A stretch of 64,000 bases of DNA from Companilactobacillus sp. (GCF_022484265.1 NZ_JAKVLR010000001.1:2232001-2296000), one strand, 5' to 3'; shown: positions 1 to 8,366, counted from the stretch's first letter. The notes: generated by a model not told the origin, from the sequence alone. A program made the numbers and translations.

Positions 1-1040
1 GACCGCTATTAGGTGGTTGGATCGTTGATGCATTCAGTTGGCACTGGGTATTTTATTTGAACTTGCCGATTGCCTTGATCTCAATCTTGATCATCGTGTT
101 CTTCTTCCATATCAAAGAAAATCTCAACAAGTCAAAGGTCGACTACCATGGGGCAGTCTTGATGATCTTGGGATTGACTTCGATTTTAGTCGGGATTCAA
201 GAATTAGGGATGTCATCGATTTGGGTGCCACTCGCCTTTATCGCCGTTGGTGCGATCTTAGTTGCCAGAATGGTTCAAATTGAAAATAAAGCCGAAGATC
301 CAATCGTGCCAAATCGTCTTTTTAAAAATTCGAAGTTAGTCATTGATATGATTCTGTTCGTCTTTTTATGGGGAGCATTCGTTGCCTTCAACATTTATAT
401 CCCGATGTGGGCACAAGGAATTATGGGACTAAGTGCGTTGATTGGTGGTATGACGCAGATCCCAGGTTCGATCACTAACTTCATTGGTTCAGAAGCCGGT
501 CCAGTCATGCAAAGACGCCTTGGACGCTACAACTTGATAGCTATTGGTACTGCAGCCTTCTTGATTGCCTTTCTTGGATTGTTCATCGCTAAAGAATCTG
601 CTAGCTACTGGTTCCTGCTAGTGATGGGAGCCTTTGAAGGCTTTGGAATTGGACTATGTTTTAACGTCTTACAAGTTGCTGTTCAATATGATGCCGAACC
701 TCGAGACGTGCCGATTGCAACGTCATTCGCTTATTTAGTTCGGATCTTAAGTCAGACATTCATGTCCGCCATTTATGGTGTGATCTTAAATCATGCGCTG
801 TTAAAGGGAGTTCGTGGCAGTCATGGTCAATTAACAATGTCAATGATGAATAACTTGAGTAATTCTCAGACTGCAAAAAATCTGCCGCAGCATTTGCTTC
901 CAGAAATGAGAGCCATCTTGTTCAGCGGTATCCACAATATCATGTTGACCGCCTTGATCTTGATTTTGATCGTAGTAGTGGTTCTAATTATCTTGTTTAG
1001 AAGCGGCTTCACCAAACCAGTGAAGAGTCGAGATATTTAA
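1..1040 (+). CDS. MFS drug exporter, DHA2 family (5' end outside window)
   Basis: The C-terminal part of a 14-helix major facilitator transporter of the EmrB/QacA (DHA2) group, which exports drugs or other amphiphiles by proton antiport. The reading frame is already open at base 3. The first residues read PLLGGWIVDAFSWHWVFYLN, the antiporter motif C region (G-x-x-x-G) followed by the W-x-W-x-F-x-x-N signature of this family. About eight further hydrophobic helices follow, and the protein ends with a short basic tail (FTKPVKSRDI). The initiator and roughly the first 150 residues lie left of the window. A hairpin terminator follows at about 1133. The substrate cannot be told from sequence. Confidence 0.9.
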   Translation, partial: PLLGGWIVDAFSWHWVFYLNLPIALISILIIVFFFHIKENLNKSKVDYHGAVLMILGLTSILVGIQELGMSSIWVPLAFIAVGAILVARMVQIENKAEDPIVPNRLFKNSKLVIDMILFVFLWGAFVAFNIYIPMWAQGIMGLSALIGGMTQIPGSITNFIGSEAGPVMQRRLGRYNLIAIGTAAFLIAFLGLFIAKESASYWFLLVMGAFEGFGIGLCFNVLQVAVQYDAEPRDVPIATSFAYLVRILSQTFMSAIYGVILNHALLKGVRGSHGQLTMSMMNNLSNSQTAKNLPQHLLPEMRAILFSGIHNIMLTALILILIVVVVLIILFRSGFTKPVKSRDI

Positions 1041-1132
1041 ATTGGGCTATAACAATTTTGCAAGTATTTTGCTTATGGCTCAACAGCAGTGTTTTCGAAG
1101 ATAATATTAGTAAATAAATAGTTAATAAAATT

Positions 1133-1181
1133 AAAACAGCGTCAGCATTGAATTAAGAAATTCAGTACTGACGCTGTTTTT
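1133..1181 (+). terminator. Rho-independent terminator after the MFS gene
   Basis: AAAACAGCGTCAG pairs with CTGACGCTGTTTT across a short AT-rich loop and ends in a T run. The rest of the gap from 1041 to 1380 is AT-rich and holds no convincing gene. Confidence 0.8.
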
Positions 1182-1380
1182 GCGTGGATGAGATTTACTA
1201 ATCGATTTAGTTACTAAGGGCGTATTAATGTTCAAATTATATCATAGAAAAGACAAATTTTTTCAAAAAGCGATTTTTTTATGAAGAAATTATTAAATCA
1301 AAGCAAAATTGGTATAGGTGTGATAATATACAATCATAAACGGAAAGCAAGATTAAAATTTACAAAGCAGGTGTATATAC

Positions 1381-1659
1381 ATGGAACTAAACGATAATAC
1401 GGAAGCTAAGAAAGTTTTATCGGAGCTTTACACGGATATCAACGCAAATAAGGATATTGATAAAGATAACTACGTTAAAGACTTAGTATTGAGAACATAC
1501 AATTTGATCAATGAAAAATATTCATTCACATATCTTTTTGGTCGTCTCAAGGATGACGAGCACGTTATCAAGACAATCAAGCAATTGCGTATCGAAGACA
1601 ATAACTATGAAGAACAAATCAAGTTCTTGGCAAAAGGCGCAACATACGCATTATATTAA
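1381..1659 (+). CDS. small helical protein resembling bacteriocin immunity proteins
   Basis: A 92-residue, charged, soluble, all-helical protein with no signal peptide. Its N-terminal half (LSELYTDINANKDIDKD, then two more helices) resembles enterocin A immunity proteins, which have HELYNDISISKD at the equivalent place. Those are small cytoplasmic four-helix proteins that protect a cell from pediocin-like bacteriocins by acting at the mannose PTS permease. No bacteriocin precursor, transporter or inducing peptide lies beside it, so it would be an orphan immunity gene. The ribosome site upstream of ATG 1381 is weak (GCAGGTG). It has its own terminator at about 1678. The family assignment was made by eye and is moderate at best. 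Confidence 0.5.
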   Translation: MELNDNTEAKKVLSELYTDINANKDIDKDNYVKDLVLRTYNLINEKYSFTYLFGRLKDDEHVIKTIKQLRIEDNNYEEQIKFLAKGATYALY

Positions 1660-1677
1660 AATTTGAAATTAGTAGGG

Positions 1678-1701
1678 TCTCGCCAAATGGCGAGGCTTTT
1701 T
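1678..1701 (+). terminator. Rho-independent terminator
   Basis: CTCGCC-AAAT-GGCGAG followed by GCTTTTTC, directly after the immunity-like gene. Confidence 0.85.
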
Positions 1702-1722
1702 CATTGCAAAAATTAATTCCAA

Positions 1723-1751
1723 GTATCTCGGTCATTCGAGATGCTTTTTTG
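1723..1751 (+). terminator. second tandem terminator-like hairpin
   Basis: GTATCTCG-GTCATT-CGAGATGC followed by six T. It lies between the first terminator and the next gene. Its presence argues against starting the next gene upstream of 1791. Confidence 0.65.
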
Positions 1752-1790
1752 TTACAATGGATTTCTATTCAGAGGATTTTAGGAGATATT

Positions 1791-1982
1791 ATGGCTAAAG
1801 CATTAAGAGCGGCGATTCGCGCCTTGGTTTATGAACTATGTGTCTTTGGTGTGATCTATTATGGTTTGATTGTTTTTGGAGCGATGACAAAAACTGTCAA
1901 TCTGTGGGGATTCTTAGTTTTTATCGTAATTTTGTTTTTTGCACAATGGTATTACTTCTATCGCAAGCAAAATAGTAATTAA
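1791..1982 (+). CDS. small two-helix membrane protein, unknown function
   Basis: A 63-residue protein with a basic N-terminus (MAKALRAAIRAL), two hydrophobic helices (about residues 12-32 and 38-56) and a basic tail, so probably an inner-membrane hairpin. I chose ATG 1791 because AGGAG sits just upstream (TTTTAGGAGATATTATG). The frame stays open to 1704, but that upstream stretch contains a terminator hairpin. It is followed after 48 bases by the glutathione peroxidase gene. No recognised family; function unknown. Confidence 0.65.
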   Translation: MAKALRAAIRALVYELCVFGVIYYGLIVFGAMTKTVNLWGFLVFIVILFFAQWYYFYRKQNSN

Positions 1983-2030
1983 ATTGTTATAATTGGCGAT
2001 ACAATTCAGTTAAAGAAGGGAATGATTACT

Positions 2031-2501
2031 ATGGCAACAATTTATGATTTTTCAGAAAAAGAAATGGGTGGCAAAGATATTAATTTTGCTGACTACAAGG
2101 GCAAAGTCCTATTGATCGTAAATACTGCTTCTAAGTGTGGACTAGCTCCGCAGCTTGAAGGCATTGAAACCTTATATGAACGTTATCATGATAAAGGCTT
2201 GGAAGTTATTGGCTTGCCATCTAATCAGTTCCACCAAGAATATTCTGACGAGCAGGAAACGAATGATTTTTGTCAGATTCACTATGGCGTGACATTCCCA
2301 ATGACGACTAAGATCTTGGTCAACGGCAAGGGTGAGGACCCATTGTTCACGTATCTTAAAGACACTGCTGGTCACGGTCGTATCAAATGGAACTTCACCA
2401 AGTTCTTAATTGCAAAGGACGGTTCAATGATCGATCGTTACGCACCATTGACGAATCCAAAGGCAATCGAACCAGATATTATTGCAGCGTTGAAAGCATA
2501 G
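2031..2501 (+). CDS. glutathione peroxidase family thiol peroxidase
   Basis: A 156-residue cytosolic peroxidase of the GPx/BtuE family, which reduces hydroperoxides, in bacteria usually with thioredoxin rather than glutathione as donor. Visible active-site residues are Cys36 (NTASKCGL; cysteine, not selenocysteine), Gln66 (LPSNQF), and Trp120-Asn121 (KWNFTKFL). Length matches short bacterial members. ATG 2031 is preferred over ATG 2022 because AAGAAGGG ends at 2020, which leaves 10 bases to 2031 but only one to 2022. It stands alone, with a bidirectional terminator separating it from the convergent transporter gene. Confidence 0.92.
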   Translation: MATIYDFSEKEMGGKDINFADYKGKVLLIVNTASKCGLAPQLEGIETLYERYHDKGLEVIGLPSNQFHQEYSDEQETNDFCQIHYGVTFPMTTKILVNGKGEDPLFTYLKDTAGHGRIKWNFTKFLIAKDGSMIDRYAPLTNPKAIEPDIIAALKA

Positions 2502-2541
2502 AAAAAGCAGTTAATTCGTTTTATTGAATTAACTGCTTTTT
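2502..2541. terminator. bidirectional terminator between convergent genes
   Basis: AAAAAGCAGTTAATTC pairs with GAATTAACTGCTTTTT. It serves the peroxidase gene on the plus strand and the MFS gene on the minus strand. Confidence 0.88.
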
Positions 2542-2542
2542 G

Positions 2543-3736
2543 TTATTTTTGATCAACTTGGTCGTTATCAATCAAACCGAATAATAGAATTGCGATACCA
2601 ATTAGTAGGGCAATTACAAAGTAGAAGAAAATCATGGTGATGCTGACTTTTAGACCTAATGACAGTCCAACCAAGTAAGGTCCGATGGTTGCACCGATTC
2701 GTCCAATTGCTTGTGTGAAACCAATTCCAGTTCCACGGTGTGAAATAGGATACTGTGTTGGTGTCAAAGCAATCATGATTCCCCATGCACCTAGAGTGAA
2801 GAAGGAAAGTAAGATACTACCGAAAATAACCATGGCATTTGAAGAAGCTGTACCGAATATGAAGGCACCAATTAAAGTTCCGACTAAATAAATTGCCAGA
2901 ACCTTTTTACGACTGATCTTATCCATTAAGTAAGCTGCCAAGAAGTAACCAGGCAATTGTGCAAAACTGGTTAGTAAAGTGTATCCAAAACTATGGAACA
3001 TATTGAATCCTTTAGTCATCAGAACACTAGGTAACCACAAGAATAGGCCGTAGTAAACGAACATGATGATGAACCATAACAGGCTCAAGCAAATTGTGGC
3101 ACGTCGATGTTCTGGCGACCAGATTTGCGAAATCGAAGCTTTAATATTTGTTTTAGTATTTTTAACATTAGTTTCTTCCGGTAAATGACGACGTAAAACC
3201 AATGTGTAAATTGCCATCAATGAAGTAATGATGACAGTTGGACGCCAACCGTAAAGTGGCATGAATAAGAATGCCAACAGTGAAGCGAAGATCCAACCAA
3301 CTGCCCAAAAACTGTCAACTAAGATCAACATTTTTGAACGGCGGTCCCCTGAAAATGAATCAGCAATGATCGTTGCAGCAACAGGTAATTCCCCACCTAA
3401 ACCTAGACCTGTGATGAAACGAATGATCATGAATTGGTAAATGTCTTGAGTAAATGCCAATCCCAAGTTACTGATCGTAAAAATTAATAGCGTGAGCATA
3501 ATAATGTTCTTTTTACCGTGTCGGTCAGCTAAATAACCGAACCAGATGGCACCAACCATCATACCAACAGTAGTAATAGCACCAACGGAACCTAATAGTC
3601 CCGGTGTTAGAGCCCATTCCTTTTTGATCAACGGCATGATAAATGACAGTAAAGCCACATCTGCTGCATCAAAAAGCCATGCGGTCCCTAAGACCATTAA
3701 CAATTTGATTCCAGTATTTTTCTGGACTGTTTCCAA
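2543..3736 (-). CDS. niaP: MFS transporter, NiaP-like (probable niacin/nicotinamide importer)
   Basis: A 12-helix major facilitator protein of about 397 residues. It shows motif A (GYLADRHGKKN) after helix 2 and an acidic first helix (WLFDAADVALLSF) typical of the metabolite/H+ symporter branch that includes B. subtilis NiaP (YceI). Next to a NrtR-type NAD regulator, niacin uptake is the best guess. An upstream TTG at 3751 has no ribosome site before it. GGGGGA lies 8 bases before a second in-frame TTG at 3736, so I start there. A near-perfect palindrome sits just upstream (3775-3803). Family level is sure; the substrate is inferred from context. Confidence 0.75.
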   Translation of the reverse strand: METVQKNTGIKLLMVLGTAWLFDAADVALLSFIMPLIKKEWALTPGLLGSVGAITTVGMMVGAIWFGYLADRHGKKNIIMLTLLIFTISNLGLAFTQDIYQFMIIRFITGLGLGGELPVAATIIADSFSGDRRSKMLILVDSFWAVGWIFASLLAFLFMPLYGWRPTVIITSLMAIYTLVLRRHLPEETNVKNTKTNIKASISQIWSPEHRRATICLSLLWFIIMFVYYGLFLWLPSVLMTKGFNMFHSFGYTLLTSFAQLPGYFLAAYLMDKISRKKVLAIYLVGTLIGAFIFGTASSNAMVIFGSILLSFFTLGAWGIMIALTPTQYPISHRGTGIGFTQAIGRIGATIGPYLVGLSLGLKVSITMIFFYFVIALLIGIAILLFGLIDNDQVDQK

Positions 3737-3774
3737 AATTTTATCCCCCAAATTTATATTTTATATTTATTAAA

Positions 3775-3803
3775 TTATTAAAGGTACAATTTACCTTTAT
3801 TAA
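3775..3803. promoter_or_regulatory. palindromic operator candidate (NrtR) upstream of niaP
   Basis: TTATTAAAGGTA-CAATT-TACCTTTATTAA: arms of 12 bases with one mismatch around a 5-base spacer, in the 85 bases between nrtR and the niaP start. NrtR family members bind palindromes before NAD genes. That this is the NrtR site is inference. Confidence 0.6.
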
Positions 3804-3806
3804 TCT

Positions 3807-3830
3807 AAAAAAAGACTATCACTAGTCTTT
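3807..3830 (-). terminator. terminator overlapping the nrtR stop codon
   Basis: On the minus strand GACTA-GTGA-TAGTC is followed by seven T. The left arm contains the nrtR stop. niaP should therefore have its own promoter. Confidence 0.75.
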
Positions 3831-4592
3831 TCGAGGGTCAAGAATTTGCTTTAATTTATACAATTTTGCAGGACGACCGCTTTTTCCATGTTTTATTCCG
3901 ACTTCGGTGAATAGATGGGAGTGGGTCTTGCGAAAGTTCGAATTGTCGATTTCCGTCAGCGATTGCTTCTGGAAAATTGCATAGACTTCACGGGCTTGTT
4001 TCAAGGTAAAACTGGTACCCAGAATCAATAGAATCGTAGGTAAGTAGTCGAGTCGGTTAGTCACGCGATTAAAGGCCTCACGTAAGATCAATGCGTGGTC
4101 AGAGATCAAGTTGTCAGAAGTATCGAATTGATTGATTTTTTGATAAAAATTATTTTCGTTGATATTGTCAGGTAAGGTTTTAAATTCTAAGTTTTGATGT
4201 GTCAACAAGTACGAATTTTCATCTGAACCAATTGCAAACCAGGCAACATCTTTTGCACCATATCCGGGTGTCAAATCAGGCATTGAGGGAAGGTAAGTCA
4301 TGTACGTCAAAGCTATTTCACGTTGATTTTGGCTGCGATTGACGTCACTGAAAGTTTCCAATTGTTCGGTGTAAAAATCAGGCAGGTCAATGCCGATTTT
4401 TTCACGGATCAGACGCAATGAAGCTTCTTCAGCATTTTCGTTATCGCGCAACAATGTCGTTGGCAGACCCCACTTGTTCAGGTATGGTTGATAATTATTT
4501 TGGACTAACAAGACCATGACTTGCTCGGCTTTCGGATCAAAACTCCAGATAATATTTACAATGTTGACGGTCAATTCTTTGGATGAACTCAT
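3822..4592 (-). CDS. nrtR: NrtR-type regulator: degenerate Nudix domain plus winged helix
   Basis: A 256-residue protein with an N-terminal Nudix-fold domain (about 1-150) and a C-terminal winged-helix DNA-binding domain (about 165-250, ending HGKSGRPAKLYKL). This is the NrtR layout: an NAD metabolism repressor that lets go of DNA on binding ADP-ribose. The Nudix box is degenerate (EEASLRLIREKIGI where an enzyme has R-E-x-x-E-E-x-G), so catalysis is unlikely and a sensor role fits. Its neighbour downstream is the NiaP-like transporter, the expected target. ATG 4592 is preceded by GGGAAGG. Closely related Nudix/wHTH regulators of sugar pathways are the main alternative. Confidence 0.8.
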   Translation of the reverse strand: MSSSKELTVNIVNIIWSFDPKAEQVMVLLVQNNYQPYLNKWGLPTTLLRDNENAEEASLRLIREKIGIDLPDFYTEQLETFSDVNRSQNQREIALTYMTYLPSMPDLTPGYGAKDVAWFAIGSDENSYLLTHQNLEFKTLPDNINENNFYQKINQFDTSDNLISDHALILREAFNRVTNRLDYLPTILLILGTSFTLKQAREVYAIFQKQSLTEIDNSNFRKTHSHLFTEVGIKHGKSGRPAKLYKLKQILDPRKD

Positions 4593-4692
4593 GTGAAATA
4601 CCTTCCCAATTAATTAACCTATATTATAGATTAGTTTTTTGAAAACGAACATGAAAAGATAATGCGGTTGAATTTAGCGAGTTAGAAAATAA

Positions 4693-4950
4693 TTATTCCG
4701 CATTCCAAGCTTTATCAAAATCAATGAACTTGCCGTCTTTTTCGCGTTCTTTTATTTGATCAATTACACCGTTCTTTGCCAAATGGAGTGTTTCTTGCAT
4801 AGCATCCCAATGTTTTTTGCTAATGATAACGACATCGTAGTCAGTGCCTTCAGGTGATTTGATGGTCACAGGTTTTTCTTCAGAGTTAACATCTTTAGTA
4901 ATGTCAGAAAAATTTTTCTCAGCTTCGGAAATTGTGTAAGTTGTTTTCAT
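4693..4950 (-). CDS. orphan antitoxin, Phd/YefM family
   Basis: An 85-residue protein with the Phd/YefM N-terminal fold (TYTISEAEKNFSDITKDV... PVTIKSPEGTDYDVVIISKKHWDAM). This fold forms DNA-binding dimers that repress their own promoter and neutralise a RelE/YoeB or Doc toxin. No toxin frame lies downstream (4593-4692 is too short) or upstream, so it is an orphan or acts on a distant partner. AAGGAAAAT precedes the start. A TTGACA and an 8-base inverted repeat in the upstream gap are consistent with autorepression. Confidence 0.8.
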   Translation of the reverse strand: MKTTYTISEAEKNFSDITKDVNSEEKPVTIKSPEGTDYDVVIISKKHWDAMQETLHLAKNGVIDQIKEREKDGKFIDFDKAWNAE

Positions 4951-4970
4951 ATGATTTTCCTTTTTTGTCG

Positions 4971-4999
4971 TAGTTGTTGGATAAAGTTTATAACAACTA
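4971..4999. promoter_or_regulatory. inverted repeat in the promoter of the orphan antitoxin
   Basis: TAGTTGTT and AACAACTA, perfect 8-base arms 13 bases apart, just downstream of a minus-strand TTGACA (about 5003-5008) and upstream of the antitoxin start. Candidate autoregulatory operator. Confidence 0.5.
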
Positions 5000-5021
5000 G
5001 TTTGTCAAATTACAACAAAAT

Positions 5022-5049
5022 AAAAAAACAGCCATGATTGACTGTTTTT
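5022..5049 (-). terminator. terminator of the metE-metF operon
   Basis: Minus strand AAAACAGTCA-ATCA-TGGCTGTTTTTTT, directly after the metF stop. Confidence 0.75.
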
Positions 5050-5055
5050 CAGATT

Positions 5056-5937
5056 TTAATCAACAATTGGCGATGCACTTTCCAAATTGAAAAGCGATGC
5101 TGTGTTGTTGTATATGTGTTTGGCTGTATCGGATTTATTCATCGTATAAAGGTGAATTCCATCAACGTCGTTAGTTACTAGGTCAACGATTTGGTCGACG
5201 GCATAAGCGATACCAGCTTCTTTTAAAGCAACTGGATTGTCTTTGTACTTATCTAAGATAGCGATGAACTTCTTAGGCAAGGTTGCGTGGCAGTTTTCCA
5301 CGACGTGTAGAGCTTGCTTACGATTGACAACAGGCATGATACCGGCCAAGATCGGCACGTTGATACCAGAGATAGCACACTCTTCTTGGAAACGATAGAA
5401 TTCATCATTATCGTAAAAAAGCTGTGTAATCAATTGGTCGCAACCAGCATCGACCTTCTGCTTCAAGTGGACGATGTCGTCGATCCGATTTTTTGAATCG
5501 GGATGGGTCTCTGGATAAGCAGCGCCAGAAACATGAAAGTTAGGCTTTTGCTGTTTGATAAATTTAGTCAGGTCGCTAGCGTATTTGAAGTCTGTCTCAG
5601 GAGTGAATCCGTCAACGATGTCTCCACGCAATGCCAAGATCTGGTCAATGTGCATGAGTTCCAACTGATCCAAAATGTGGCTGACTTCTTTTTTAGTAAC
5701 GTAAGCAGCTGGCATGTGGACCATGGTTGGACAGTCTAATTTTTCATGAACGTACTTGGCTAGGTCAATGGTGGTCTTGGCATAGTCTAATTTGTGGTTG
5801 CTGCAAGTAACACTGATAAAACTAGGGTCTAGACCCTTCAATTCATCTAAAGTTCCAGTCAACTTATCGACCCCAACTTGAGAATTAGGAGGGAAGACCT
5901 CAAAGGACAAACGAGGTCCTGCATTTTGTGTGGCCAT
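5056..5937 (-). CDS. metF: 5,10-methylenetetrahydrofolate reductase
   Basis: A 293-residue FAD-dependent TIM-barrel enzyme that reduces 5,10-methylene-THF to 5-methyl-THF, the methyl donor for MetE. It opens with RLSFEVFPP, which carries the catalytic glutamate, and shows conserved ITQLFYD and NPVALKEAGI regions. Length matches bacterial MetF. It starts 4 bases after metE. Its ribosome site (GAGGAG) lies inside the last metE codons, so the two are co-transcribed and probably coupled. Control should follow the MET-box upstream of metE. Confidence 0.96.
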   Translation of the reverse strand: MATQNAGPRLSFEVFPPNSQVGVDKLTGTLDELKGLDPSFISVTCSNHKLDYAKTTIDLAKYVHEKLDCPTMVHMPAAYVTKKEVSHILDQLELMHIDQILALRGDIVDGFTPETDFKYASDLTKFIKQQKPNFHVSGAAYPETHPDSKNRIDDIVHLKQKVDAGCDQLITQLFYDNDEFYRFQEECAISGINVPILAGIMPVVNRKQALHVVENCHATLPKKFIAILDKYKDNPVALKEAGIAYAVDQIVDLVTNDVDGIHLYTMNKSDTAKHIYNNTASLFNLESASPIVD

Positions 5938-5941
5938 AATA

Positions 5942-8203
5942 CTAAATCTCCTCTTTAACTTCCGCTCTAACTTCCTTGGCAGCTTCTGTTAAGTTCTCGA
6001 CACTTGCTTTTGCTTCTTTGATTCCACGAGTCTTGAGTCCGCAATCAGGATTGATCCAGACTTTTTGAACAGGGACTTTGTCGATGATCTTGTGGATCGT
6101 GTTCTTGATCTCGTCGACAGATGGGATACGTGGCGAATGGATATCGTAGACACCAGGTCCGACTTGAAGCTTGAAGTGTTCAGCCTGCAAAGCATCCAAA
6201 ATCTCGAGATTTGAACGTGAGGCTTCAAATGAAATAACGTCAGCATCCATGTTTTGGATGGCAGGAATAATATCTGTAAATTCTGAATAGCACATATGCG
6301 TGTGGATTTGTGTTTCAGGTTTAACTTTACTGTGAACTAATCTAAAGGCTGGGATTGCCCAATCAAGGTATTCTGAGTACCAGTCTGATTTTCTAAGTGG
6401 TAGTTTTTCACGTAAAGCTGCTTCATCAATTTGAATGATCTTAATACCATTTTTTTCAAGATCCAAAACTTCGTCTTGAATTGCTAAAGCAATTTGAATA
6501 GTTGATTCACGTTTAGAAATATCTTCACGTGGGAATGACCAGTTCAAAATTGTTACTGGTCCTGTCAACATACCTTTGACAATCTTGTCAGTTTTGCTTT
6601 GAGCGTATTTTGACCATTTAACGGTGATAGGTTTGTTTCTGGCAACGTCGCCCCAGATGATTGGAGGCTTAACGCCACGAGTACCGTATGATTGAACCCA
6701 ACCGTTTTTACTGAATAGGTAACCATCCAGATTTTGGCCGAAGTACTCAACCATGTCGTTACGTTCGAATTCGCCATGAACTAGGACGTCCAAACCGATA
6801 TCTTCTTGCCACTTCAACCATTCGTCGATGTGTCCGGCTAAAAATTTGTCGTATTCTTCTTGAGTGATTTCGTGTTTTCTAAATTGGGCACGAGTCTTTC
6901 TGACTTCTTTAGTTTGTGGAAATGATCCGATCGTAGTTGTAGGCAATACAGGTAGCTTAAATTCGGCTTTTTGAATCTTGGCACGTTCTTCAAGTGATGG
7001 GTGACGTGTAAAGTCATCGTCTTGTAATGATGCGACACGTTCGTGAACCTTAGGGTCTTCTTTGACACGAGGTTTTTCGAACAATTCTTTGTTGCGAGTT
7101 TCAGCAGCTTGATCTTTTCCAGACAAGATAGCTTGGATCTCTTTTAATTCAGTCAATTTCTCTTTAGCAAAAGCGAAGTGTTTCTTGATATCTTCTGGGA
7201 ATTCTTCGTTTTCGATTGTAAAAGGAACGTGGAGCAATGAACATGAAGTTGAGAGAACGATATTTTTAGCAGGCAATGACTTGATCAAATTGATCGTATC
7301 TTCATAATGATTGCGCCAAATATTTTTACCATTAACGACTCCGGCAAAAAGCACTTTGTCATCTGGGAAACCTGATTTAACTAGTTCAGCTGTTTTACGA
7401 CCTTCGTGGAAGTCTAAACCAACACCGTCGATTGGCAAATTGATCAAGTCATCGTATACATCACGGACGTCGCCAAAGTAAGTTTGAACTAAGATCTTCA
7501 AGTTAGTTTGCTTGTCTTTTAGAAGTTCTTTATAAACTCTGATGAACAAGTCGTATTTTTCACCAGTAACGTCCTTAACTAGTTCAGGCTCGTCTAATTG
7601 GATCCATTCTGCACCTTGGTCAGCTAGCTTTGCAAAAACTTGTTTGTAGGTGTCGACTAATTTGTCAAAAATCGTATCAGGCTTTGAGTTGTGATATTCG
7701 CTCAAACTAAGCAATGTGAAAGGACCAACCAACGTTGGGCGTGTTTGAATACCAGCGTCTTTAGCTTCTTGGTATTCGTCAAAAATCTTTGTTCCGTTTA
7801 ATTTGATATCTGTATCTTCATAAACTTGAGGTACTAAGTAGTGGTAGTTTGTGTTGTACCATTTCTTCATAGGTAAAGCTTTTACGTCGCCTTTGTCGCC
7901 ATGATAGCCACGTGCGAGAGCAAAATAGCGATCAAGTGGGGATAGATCCAATGCTTTAACGTTATCAGGAATAATGTTGAACAATACCGCTGTATCTAGA
8001 GTATTATCAAAAAATGAGAAGTCGTTTGAAGGGATGTCATCAATACCAGCATTTTTAACTAGTTCCCAATGTTCCTTACGTAAGTTTTTGGCGAAGTCTT
8101 GAAGTTGTGCTTCAGTGATCTCGTTGCGCCAATATTTTTCAGTGTTGAATTTTAATTCACGATTTTCTCCGATTCGGGGAAATCCAATAATTGATGTAGT
8201 CAT
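5942..8203 (-). CDS. metE: cobalamin-independent methionine synthase
   Basis: A 753-residue two-barrel enzyme that moves the methyl group of 5-methyl-tetrahydropteroyl-polyglutamate to homocysteine. The N-terminal barrel begins SIIGFPRIGENRELK. The C-terminal barrel carries the zinc ligands in THMCYSEF (His, Cys) and NPDCGLKTRG (Cys). Full length, with no sign of damage. AAGGAGACATTTATATG gives a strong ribosome site. The leader has a CAA/AAC-rich stretch (about 8222-8253) but no T-box or SAM riboswitch. Control is more likely through the MET-box at 8312-8328. First gene of metE-metF. Confidence 0.97.
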   Translation of the reverse strand: MTTSIIGFPRIGENRELKFNTEKYWRNEITEAQLQDFAKNLRKEHWELVKNAGIDDIPSNDFSFFDNTLDTAVLFNIIPDNVKALDLSPLDRYFALARGYHGDKGDVKALPMKKWYNTNYHYLVPQVYEDTDIKLNGTKIFDEYQEAKDAGIQTRPTLVGPFTLLSLSEYHNSKPDTIFDKLVDTYKQVFAKLADQGAEWIQLDEPELVKDVTGEKYDLFIRVYKELLKDKQTNLKILVQTYFGDVRDVYDDLINLPIDGVGLDFHEGRKTAELVKSGFPDDKVLFAGVVNGKNIWRNHYEDTINLIKSLPAKNIVLSTSCSLLHVPFTIENEEFPEDIKKHFAFAKEKLTELKEIQAILSGKDQAAETRNKELFEKPRVKEDPKVHERVASLQDDDFTRHPSLEERAKIQKAEFKLPVLPTTTIGSFPQTKEVRKTRAQFRKHEITQEEYDKFLAGHIDEWLKWQEDIGLDVLVHGEFERNDMVEYFGQNLDGYLFSKNGWVQSYGTRGVKPPIIWGDVARNKPITVKWSKYAQSKTDKIVKGMLTGPVTILNWSFPREDISKRESTIQIALAIQDEVLDLEKNGIKIIQIDEAALREKLPLRKSDWYSEYLDWAIPAFRLVHSKVKPETQIHTHMCYSEFTDIIPAIQNMDADVISFEASRSNLEILDALQAEHFKLQVGPGVYDIHSPRIPSVDEIKNTIHKIIDKVPVQKVWINPDCGLKTRGIKEAKASVENLTEAAKEVRAEVKEEI

Positions 8204-8311
8204 ATATAAATGTCTCCTTGAGTAGTAGTAGTTGTTGTTCTTGTTCTTGTTGATAGATACAAGTTAACACCGGATTTGATTGTTGGATAACTGTTAAAAG
8301 TATGGAAAGGT

Positions 8312-8328
8312 TATAGTTTAAAACTATA
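8312..8328. promoter_or_regulatory. MET-box (MetR/MtaR binding site)
   Basis: TATAGTTTAAAACTATA, a perfect 8-1-8 palindrome and exact match to the MET-box TATAGTTTnAAACTATA predicted for the LysR regulator MetR/MtaR in streptococci. It lies between metE and the divergent LysR gene. It covers the -35 area of the latter, whose -10 TATAAT is at 8337-8342. Confidence 0.88.
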
Positions 8329-8366
8329 TGATACGTTATAATGTATACAAAATTTAGGAGTCAATT

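Noticed and set aside
1261..1380. Short peptide frame MKKLLNQSK... before the immunity-like gene (possible bacteriocin)
   Set aside because: No ribosome site, no double-glycine leader and no YGNGV motif.
1704..1790. Longer start for the small membrane protein
   Set aside because: The extension runs through a terminator hairpin and has no ribosome site; ATG 1791 has AGGAG.
2685..2891. Plus-strand frame inside niaP, and many like it inside metE, ppsA and alsS
   Set aside because: Shadow frames of genes with strong family matches on the other strand or in another frame.
4636..4655. cre site (TGAAAACGAACATG) upstream of nrtR
   Set aside because: The second half does not have CA at the required place after CG; poor fit.
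8204..8366. T-box or SAM riboswitch before metE
   Set aside because: The gap is only about 160 bases, with no T-box sequence or terminator/antiterminator pair; the MET-box explains control better.
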